NCBI GenBank assembly: GCA_938010785.1
Contig: CALLVC010000465.1
Span: 1 to 37,944 of the forward strand
DNA: 37,944 bases
Direction of reading: 5' to 3'
DNA from: an uncultured Saprospiraceae bacterium
Lineage (GTDB): Bacteria; Bacteroidota; Bacteroidia; Chitinophagales; Saprospiraceae
Position 1 is the first letter of the stretch. Each line of letters opens with the position of its first letter. Shown here piece after piece: positions 32,104 to 37,944 of this stretch. The notes beneath the pieces are model-generated. The model ran no database searches. It worked only from the letters and a program-made list of their open reading frames with translations, and was not told the origin of the DNA. The translations under genes were made by a program, and so were the position numbers.

Positions 32104-32997
32104 TTATCCTGCCAACGCTGCTGCTCCACCCACAATCTCTGATAATTCTTTCGTAATTGCCTCCTGTCGTGCTTTGTTGTAAGAGATTTTCAATTCTTTC
32201 ACTAACTCCTCTGCATTCTCCGTAGCGGCGTCCATAGCCGTCATACGTGCGCCATGCTCTGATGCGTGTGTATCTAAAACAAACTTTTGAAATTGGGTCT
32301 GTAAAATACTTGGAATCAGTTGCTTTAATAATTCCTCCTTGCTTGGCTCGAAAATATAATCTGCTTTGTGCTTCTGTACATTCTCCCCCTCTGCTTCTAA
32401 TTTTTCTACTGGTAAGAACTGCACACATTCTGGATACTGAACCGCGGCATTTCTAAATCTTCCGTAAGCCACATGAACAGAATCATACTCCTTTCCTTCA
32501 AAGGCATCCATCAATTTTTGAGATACCTCTGCTACATTATCGAAGCTTAAATCATCGAATAATAAAACATGATCCTCAACAATCGTACAATCCTTATATC
32601 TTTTCTGAAAGTAAGCGTTTCCTTTTTTACCAATAGGTATAATAGTCAACTTCCCTGCTGCTTTTTGTGCAGCATACTTCTCATTTATCGTTGCTACTGC
32701 TGCTTTTATTACATTTGTATTAAAAGCGCCACAAAGTCCCTTATTTGAAGTGACTACTACTACACATGCATTTTCGATTGCTCTTTCATCTCCAAAAGAT
32801 GTATTTGCATCTCCTTCTAAGTTAGACAAGATATTCTTCAACATCGAGTTCAACTTATTGGCATAAGGGCGCATCTGCGTAATTGCCATTTGTGCTCTAC
32901 GCAATTTAGAGGCAGATACCATCTTCATCGCCTTGGTAATCTGCTGGGTATTTTTGACGGACTTAATCCGCTCTCTTACTTCTTTAAGATTAGCCAT
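32104..32997 (-). CDS. atpG: ATP synthase F1 gamma subunit
   Basis: Central rotor shaft of F1. The 297-residue protein begins MANLKEVRERIKSVKNTQQITKAMKMVSASKLRRAQ, the conserved N-terminal helix, and ends with MTAMDAATENAEELVKELKISYNKARQEAITKELSEIVGGA, the C-terminal helix that fits the alpha/beta hole. It is the last gene of the operon, before an intrinsic terminator. atpD and atpC (beta, epsilon) do not follow, so they must be elsewhere in the genome, as is common in Bacteroidota. Confidence 0.98.
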   Translation of the reverse strand: MANLKEVRERIKSVKNTQQITKAMKMVSASKLRRAQMAITQMRPYANKLNSMLKNILSNLEGDANTSFGDERAIENACVVVVTSNKGLCGAFNTNVIKAAVATINEKYAAQKAAGKLTIIPIGKKGNAYFQKRYKDCTIVEDHVLLFDDLSFDNVAEVSQKLMDAFEGKEYDSVHVAYGRFRNAAVQYPECVQFLPVEKLEAEGENVQKHKADYIFEPSKEELLKQLIPSILQTQFQKFVLDTHASEHGARMTAMDAATENAEELVKELKISYNKARQEAITKELSEIVGGAAALAG

Positions 32998-33000
32998 ACT

Positions 33001-33067
33001 GGTTGATTGATTATTAGTTGATTGATTATTTAGTTGATTGGCTTCTTGCCAATCAACTAATCAACCA
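33001..33067 (-). repeat. GTTGATT junction word, atpA-atpG
   Basis: In mRNA sense, GGTTGATTAGTTGATTGG follows the atpA stop, then a loop, then CCAATCAACTA and two AATCAATCAACT copies directly before the atpG ATG. The stem TAGTTGATTGG/CCAATCAACTA (33031-33041, 33049-33059) is perfect. Confidence 0.85.
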
Positions 33068-33075
33068 ATAATTAA

Positions 33076-34659
33076 TTATTTATATTGTGCAGTCAATTCT
33101 GCTGCTAAATCTGTCACTACTTTCACCGCCTCATCTGCTAACTTACCAGATTGGAAAGTCTTCAATGTTTCTGGACTTCTTTGTTCTAAAGTAGATAAGA
33201 ATAACTCTTCGAATTCTTTCACTTTATTTACAGGTACATCTTTTAATAATCCTTTTGTACCTAAGTATATAATTGCCACCTGCTTTTCTACCGTTACTGG
33301 AGAATATTGTGGTTGCTTTAAGATTTCCACATTACGCTTACCTTTCTCTAAGATAGCCATCGTCGCAGCATCCAAATCAGAACCAAACTTAGAGAATGCT
33401 TCTAATTCACGGTATTGCGCTTGATCTAACTTCAACGTACCAGATACCTTCTTCATCGACTTAATCTGAGCGTTTCCACCCACACGTGATACGGATACCC
33501 CTACGTTAATCGCAGGACGTACACCAGCATTAAATAAGTTCGTCTCTAAGAATATCTGACCATCTGTAATAGAAATTACGTTGGTTGGGATATAAGCAGA
33601 AACGTCACCCGCTTGTGTTTCGATAATTGGTAATGCAGTCAAAGAACCACCACCTTTTACGATACCAGCTTTCTTTAAAGATTCTGGTAAATCGTTCATT
33701 TCGTTAGCAATCTTATCATCGTTGATAATCTTTGCCGCACGCTCTAATAAACGAGAGTGAAGGTAGAATACATCACCTGGATATGCTTCCCGACCTGGAG
33801 GACGTCTTAATAATAAAGATACCTCTCTATAAGCTACTGCTTGCTTTGATAAATCATCATAAACAATCAATGCTGGTCTTCCTGTATCTCTGAAAAATTC
33901 TCCAATCGCTGCGCCCGCAAATGGTGCGTAGAACTGAAGTGGAGCTGGGTCAGAGGCAGAAGCTGAAACGATACAGGTGTATGCCATCGCTCCGTTTTCT
34001 TCTAACGTCTTTGCCACGTTTGCTACTGTTGATGCCTTCTGTCCAGAAGCTACATAAATACAGTATACAGGCTCTCCTTTATCGTAAAATTCTTTTTGGT
34101 TGATAATGGTATCAATCGCAATCGCCGTCTTTCCAATCTGACGGTCACCAATGATTAATTCCCGCTGACCTCTACCGATTGGAATCATCGCGTCAATCGC
34201 TTTGATACCCGTCTGTAATGGTTCGGCTACAGGCTCTCTATAAATTACACCTGGCGCTTTACGCTCCAATGCAATTTCATAAGTATCACCAGTAATTGGA
34301 CCTTTACCATCAATTGGTGTTCCTAAGGCATCTACAACTCTTCCCATGAATCCTTCTCCAACATTGATAGAAGCAATCCGACCTGTTCTACGAACTGTCG
34401 CGCCTTCCTTAATGCCTTCTCCTGAACCCATCAATACTACCCCTACGTTGTCTTCTTCTAAGTTCAAAACGATTGCTTGTACGCCTGTTTCAAATTCTAC
34501 CAATTCCCCTGCCTGAGCAGAGTTCAAGCCATATATACGTGCAATACCATCCCCTACTTGAAGTACTGTTCCTACTTCTTCTAATTCTGAGGATGTTTTG
34601 AAACCAGAAAGTTGCTGCTTTAGTATCGCAGATATTTCGTCAGGTTTTACGTTAACCAT
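33076..34659 (-). CDS. atpA: ATP synthase F1 alpha subunit
   Basis: Non-catalytic nucleotide-binding subunit of the F1 hexamer, 527 residues. The Walker A is GDRQIGKT (171-178), where most species have [77 protein letters not shown] is the expected Walker B and catalytic-interface region, and [15 protein letters not shown] and [15 protein letters not shown] follow. It lies between atpH and atpG, with repeat words filling both junctions. Confidence 0.98.
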   Translation of the reverse strand: MVNVKPDEISAILKQQLSGFKTSSELEEVGTVLQVGDGIARIYGLNSAQAGELVEFETGVQAIVLNLEEDNVGVVLMGSGEGIKEGATVRRTGRIASINVGEGFMGRVVDALGTPIDGKGPITGDTYEIALERKAPGVIYREPVAEPLQTGIKAIDAMIPIGRGQRELIIGDRQIGKTAIAIDTIINQKEFYDKGEPVYCIYVASGQKASTVANVAKTLEENGAMAYTCIVSASASDPAPLQFYAPFAGAAIGEFFRDTGRPALIVYDDLSKQAVAYREVSLLLRRPPGREAYPGDVFYLHSRLLERAAKIINDDKIANEMNDLPESLKKAGIVKGGGSLTALPIIETQAGDVSAYIPTNVISITDGQIFLETNLFNAGVRPAINVGVSVSRVGGNAQIKSMKKVSGTLKLDQAQYRELEAFSKFGSDLDAATMAILEKGKRNVEILKQPQYSPVTVEKQVAIIYLGTKGLLKDVPVNKVKEFEELFLSTLEQRSPETLKTFQSGKLADEAVKVVTDLAAELTAQYK

Positions 34660-34671
34660 ATCTATATAATT

Positions 34672-34749
34672 TAGTTATTAGTTATGAGTGATGAGTTATG
34701 AGTATCGAGTTAATTGCATTTACTGCGTATAACTCATTGCCCATAACTA
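34672..34749 (-). repeat. GTTATGAGT junction word, atpH-atpA
   Basis: In mRNA sense, TAGTTATGGGCAATGAGTTAT (34729-34749) follows the atpH stop. ACTCATAACTCATCACTCAT and AACTAATAACTAA copies (34672-34710) precede the atpA start, so the two blocks are complementary across a spacer of about 20 bases. Confidence 0.8.
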
Positions 34750-34755
34750 AAAAAT

Positions 34756-35316
34756 TTACATTTTGTTTACGTACTGATTTCCAGTGAACTCTTTTTTAAG
34801 TTTATTCAACTTGTGAGCTACACTAGCATCATATAATTTATCTCCAAATTCGATAACAAAACCACCGATAATGTCTGGATTAACGGCTGTTTCTATTTCG
34901 ATATTTGCTGCTGTTTCGCTACTTCCTTTCAACTGTGCCTTGATTGCTTCCAATCCTGCTTCTGTTAAAGGTGCTGCCGTGGTAACTTTTACAGTAGAGA
35001 TTTCCTTTAAAGCTCTATATTGTAGTATAAATTCATCGGCAATATCTGGCAAATATCCCTCTCTTCCTTTGCGAAGAATGATATTGATAAAAGCCATTGA
35101 CAATTCATCAAACTTACCACTAAAAATTTCTTTTAAAATAGTCCCTTTCTTGTCTGGATTGACAATGGGACTCTTTAATAATAAAAAGAAATCTCTTTGC
35201 TCCGTCGCTTTTTGGAATGCTTGAATATCTTCCAACACTCGCTCTAATTTGTTTTGCTCTTGCGACAAATCAATTAGCGACTTCGCGTATCTTGATGCTA
35301 TTCTTGTTACTGACAT
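34756..35316 (-). CDS. atpH: ATP synthase F1 delta subunit
   Basis: Stator protein that joins the alpha3beta3 head to the b subunits. The 186-residue protein begins SVTRIASRYAKSLIDLSQEQNKLERV, the conserved N-terminal bundle, and ends with the OSCP signature NPDIIGGFVIEFGDKLYDASVAHKLNKLKKEF. The ATG is preceded by the CAACTTACCACTTACCACTT word. Confidence 0.95.
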   Translation of the reverse strand: MSVTRIASRYAKSLIDLSQEQNKLERVLEDIQAFQKATEQRDFFLLLKSPIVNPDKKGTILKEIFSGKFDELSMAFINIILRKGREGYLPDIADEFILQYRALKEISTVKVTTAAPLTEAGLEAIKAQLKGSSETAANIEIETAVNPDIIGGFVIEFGDKLYDASVAHKLNKLKKEFTGNQYVNKM

Positions 35317-35323
35317 CTGAATT

Positions 35324-35390
35324 AGTTGTAAGTGGTAAGTGGTAAGTTGTGAGTGGGATTTACCACTTACAACTTACCACTAATCACTAA
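35324..35390 (-). repeat. GTAAGTGGTAAGT junction word, atpF-atpH
   Basis: In mRNA sense the atpF stop TAG is itself part of the word (TTAGTGATTAGTGGTAAGTT). The palindrome arms GGTAAGTTGTAAGTGG and CCACTCACAACTTACC match at 15 of 16 positions around a six-base loop. More CCACTTACCACTTACAACT copies run to within nine bases of the atpH ATG. Confidence 0.9.
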
Positions 35391-35899
35391 TTTAATTTTA
35401 TTTCTCCTACTAACTTATCTACAAAAGACGCTTGGTCTGGATTGCCTTTTAATTCTTTACGAATTACTTTTTCTGCAATCGTCAATGCCATTTGTCCTAC
35501 TTCATTCTTCACTTCTGTCAAAGCCGCTTTCTTCTGTGCTTCAATTTCCGCTTTAGCAGAACTAACGATTCTATTCGCCTCTTCTTTTGCCTTTGCTTTT
35601 GCATCGTTAATCATCGATTCTTTAGCGGCCTTCGCTTCTTTGATAATCAATGCTCTTTGCTCTTGCGCTTCTTTGATTAACTCTTCATTCTTGCTATTCA
35701 AGGCTTGCATTTCTTCTTTTGCCTTCTTTGCTTCATCCAAAGCATCTTGAATATCAGAAGTACGCTTCTTTAAAGATTCTGCAATTGGTTTGAAGGCAAA
35801 CTTTCCGATTAATAACCAGAACAATAAAAAGAAGATAGATGTCCAGAATAATAATCCAAAATCTGGCTTGATTACACTAAAATCTGCTAAGAACAACAT
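35387..35899 (-). CDS. atpF: ATP synthase Fo b subunit
   Basis: Membrane-anchored stator stalk, 170 residues. It has a single membrane helix at about 15-33 (LLFWTSIFFLLFWLLIGKFAF), then a long alanine-, lysine- and glutamate-rich coiled coil (EEMQALNSKNEELIKEAQEQ...), ending IAEKVIRKELKG...FVDKLVGEIKLN. One copy only; there is no second b-type gene in the cluster. Confidence 0.97.
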   Translation of the reverse strand: MLFLADFSVIKPDFGLLFWTSIFFLLFWLLIGKFAFKPIAESLKKRTSDIQDALDEAKKAKEEMQALNSKNEELIKEAQEQRALIIKEAKAAKESMINDAKAKAKEEANRIVSSAKAEIEAQKKAALTEVKNEVGQMALTIAEKVIRKELKGNPDQASFVDKLVGEIKLN

Positions 35900-35962
35900 A
35901 ATATTATTATTTTAGAAGCTACATTAAAAAAATAACTGTAGCGTTTTAAATTTTAATTTGTG

Positions 35963-36002
35963 TAAGACTGACCCACAACCAACCGTTGCGTAGTCAGTCT
36001 TA
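35963..36002 (-). repeat. Junction hairpin, atpE-atpF
   Basis: The perfect arms TAAGACTGAC and GTCAGTCTTA surround a 20-base loop with its own partial symmetry (CAACGG.TTGGTTG). CCCCACAAAA after the atpE stop complements TTGTGGGT inside the loop. This word differs from the other atp junctions. Confidence 0.75.
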
Positions 36003-36017
36003 ATTCTTTTGTGGGGA

Positions 36018-36236
<219 letters not shown>

Positions 36237-36262
36237 TTATATAAATGAAAAAATATCTTGTT

Positions 36263-36472
36263 AGTGATTGGTAATTGATGACTAGTGATTGGTGTATGCA
36301 TTAAGCTAACCTCTCTCTAATTTTCAACTACTTTTCACTTTTGATTATTCTTATTATTTCGATTCACTGCTGAACCAAATTTCTATCTATATTTAGAATT
36401 ATTTGATTGATAACTAGAGTAGATTCAATGAAAAACAAAAACTATTCACCAATCTACCAATTACCAGTCACT
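36263..36472 (-). repeat. Separated inverted words, atpB-atpE
   Basis: AGTGATTGGTAATTGATG...AGTGATTGGTG (36263-36294) is complementary to CACCAATCTACCAATTACCAGTCACT (36447-36472). The arms lie at the two ends of the 252-base gap and enclose about 150 bases without a gene. In mRNA sense the G-rich arm follows the atpB stop. Confidence 0.75.
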
Positions 36473-36476
36473 ATAA

Positions 36477-37784
36477 TTAATGTGCATGTGCATCATCATG
36501 GTGATGCTCCTCTGTTGCTGCTCCGATGTAAGAAGCTGTTAAAATGGTAAAGACAAACGCTTGTACAAATGCAACGACTAACTCAATTGCCATCATAAAC
36601 AAGGTTAATAATCCTGCTCCAACTACACCTCCCATTGCGCCAGGAATACTTTCGCCACTCTTACCGAAGATGAAAATGAAACTTACAAAAATCAAGATTA
36701 CCATGTGACCTGCTGTGATGTTTGCAAACAAACGTAGCATTAAAGTAATAGGCTTGATTAATAATCCCATTAATTCCACAGGTACTAAAATTAATTTTAC
36801 GAACCAAGGTGTGCCCGGTGCAGTGAATAAGTGACCCCAGTAATCTCTATTTCCGTTGATATTAGTAACGATGAAAGTAATAATCGCTAAAACAGCGGTT
36901 ACTGCCAAGTTACCTGTTACGTTCGAACCACCAAAGAATGGAATCTGTCCGAATAAGTTTAATCCTAAAATAAAAAAGAAGATAGCTAATAAGAATGGTA
37001 AGAATTTATCTGACTTTTCTCCTAAGAATGGAATGGCTACTTCATCTTGAATGAATGCAACAAATGGTTCCATAAAGTTTTGCAAGCCTGTTGGTGCTTT
37101 CCCTTCATTTCGCTTCGCTGCTCTAGCTACTGACAAAAATAACCAGCTTAAGAAAGCTAGTACAATTGCCATAGAGGTTACATTCTTCGTGATTGAGAAA
37201 TCATAGAATGACGTAATTCCTCCTCCAAACAAACCACCATCTGCGGTACTCTTTGAGTCTGTTGGATATAAATTATTATTATAGCACACAAAAGCAGCAT
37301 CTTTTTTCTTGCCATCTACCTCTATTTCCTTATGTACAATACCGCTAATATTTACTTCGCCTTCTGGGAATCCTGCTCCCGTTACTCTCTTTACCGAACC
37401 TCCGTCTAATACATATCCATTGTATGCCATATGTCCATCACCATGACCAATAAAATCTGCATGAAACTTAGAGGCCATGAAGAAATCCCATCCTTTATCT
37501 GGTGCATATAAAATCACAGGTAAAGGAATTTGGATGGGTCCGATGCTATAAACGTTGGCATCTGCAATGTGGTGAATCGCATTATCCCCAGCGTTGAACT
37601 CGTGATGTGCTTGTTCTCCACAAATTGTTGCGCCGTGTCCGTGACCGCCATCTGCTGCGTGGCTATGGTCGCCATGGTCATGCCCATGTCCATGATCTCC
37701 GTGGTCGTGATTATGGTCGTGTTGAGCGAGGCCCAATAAAGCAAAGGAAAATATATATATGGTAGATAAGAAAAAACGAAGCAT
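36477..37784 (-). CDS. atpB: ATP synthase Fo a subunit with His-rich N-terminus
   Basis: Stator proton channel. The core (about 200-425) has five or six helices with the essential Arg351 in ITLMLRLFANITAGHMV. At 435 residues it is much longer than E. coli AtpB (271). A signal peptide (1-21) is followed by a histidine stretch with 12 His among residues 22-50 (repeats of HDHGDHGHGH), then a periplasmic domain of about 150 residues rich in charged residues, before the channel core. The C-terminus EEHHHDDAHAH is also His-rich. Extended AtpB with a signal peptide is known in Bacteroidota; the His-rich run is the odd part. It is the first gene of the operon. Confidence 0.97.
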   Translation of the reverse strand: MLRFFLSTIYIFSFALLGLAQHDHNHDHGDHGHGHDHGDHSHAADGGHGHGATICGEQAHHEFNAGDNAIHHIADANVYSIGPIQIPLPVILYAPDKGWDFFMASKFHADFIGHGDGHMAYNGYVLDGGSVKRVTGAGFPEGEVNISGIVHKEIEVDGKKKDAAFVCYNNNLYPTDSKSTADGGLFGGGITSFYDFSITKNVTSMAIVLAFLSWLFLSVARAAKRNEGKAPTGLQNFMEPFVAFIQDEVAIPFLGEKSDKFLPFLLAIFFFILGLNLFGQIPFFGGSNVTGNLAVTAVLAIITFIVTNINGNRDYWGHLFTAPGTPWFVKLILVPVELMGLLIKPITLMLRLFANITAGHMVILIFVSFIFIFGKSGESIPGAMGGVVGAGLLTLFMMAIELVVAFVQAFVFTILTASYIGAATEEHHHDDAHAH

Positions 37785-37908
37785 TGATATATTATTTTGA
37801 AATTCTGCTTTTTTATAAAAAAATAAAATTGCTAATCAGGCTCAAGTTCGAAAATGGCCCTATTTGGCTGTTTTTTGTTACTTTCTAGCCTCTTTTCAAA
37901 AATCGGTG

Positions 37909-37916
37909 CAAAGGTA
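37909..37916 (-). promoter_or_regulatory. -7 box TACCTTTG for the atp operon
   Basis: On the minus strand, TACCTTTGC is an excellent match to the Bacteroidota -7 consensus, with a leader of about 120 bases before atpB. The -33 region lies close to the window edge and is not clear. Confidence 0.55.
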
Positions 37917-37944
37917 TTATTATTAAGTTGCTTATAAAAGCCTA

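Noticed and set aside
33076-34659. AtpA Walker A change GDRQIGKT as a loss of function
   Set aside because: The altered residue is the variable x of GxxxxGKT; the binding Lys and Thr are intact, and the alpha subunit is non-catalytic.

Overview
The window is an AT-rich chromosomal segment of a Bacteroidota bacterium, most likely from the Saprospiria or a related marine/freshwater group. Four things point there: a secreted mannanase with a type IX secretion tail, promoter -7 boxes of the TAnnTTTG type, start codons without clear Shine-Dalgarno sequences, and an ATP synthase cluster ordered atpB-E-F-H-A-G with no atpD/atpC. I see no rRNA, tRNA, CRISPR array, prophage or intact insertion sequence.

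Layout. 1-6.5 kb: tryptophan-related genes (trpD, tnaA, kynU) around a small membrane protein and a secreted GH26 mannanase. 6.7-10 kb: a queuosine-salvage cluster with a queuine-type transporter, a Chlamydia-like Tgt and a Qng1/DUF2419 nucleosidase. 10.1-14.7 kb: a minus-strand three-gene operon coding for an 800-residue AAA+/STAND-like ATPase, an MscS-like membrane protein and a cation/proton antiporter. I know of no described system with this composition. 15.1-19.9 kb: housekeeping and regulatory genes (SDR, AraC regulator, two small proteins, thioredoxin, GNAT, PanD, lipoprotein hydrolase). 19.9-24.7 kb: a YdiJ-like D-2-hydroxyacid dehydrogenase, a class IV aminotransferase and a small exported protein. 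24.9-28 kb: a DUF4956 / HlyD-like / TolC-like operon, that is, a tripartite envelope machine with no recognisable pump. 28.4-31.4 kb: MscS and a membrane-anchored TPR-AraC regulator. 32.1-37.8 kb: the F1Fo operon.

The most unusual feature is distributed. Gene junctions carry short degenerate tandem words that are specific to each locus. In mRNA sense, a G-rich version of the word tends to follow a stop codon and its complementary C/A-rich version tends to precede the next start codon, so the junction can fold into a hairpin. All five junctions of the atp operon have an inverted repeat, most with a different word. Related palindromes lie inside one coding sequence (the ydiJ-like gene, in frame) and supply start codons at others.
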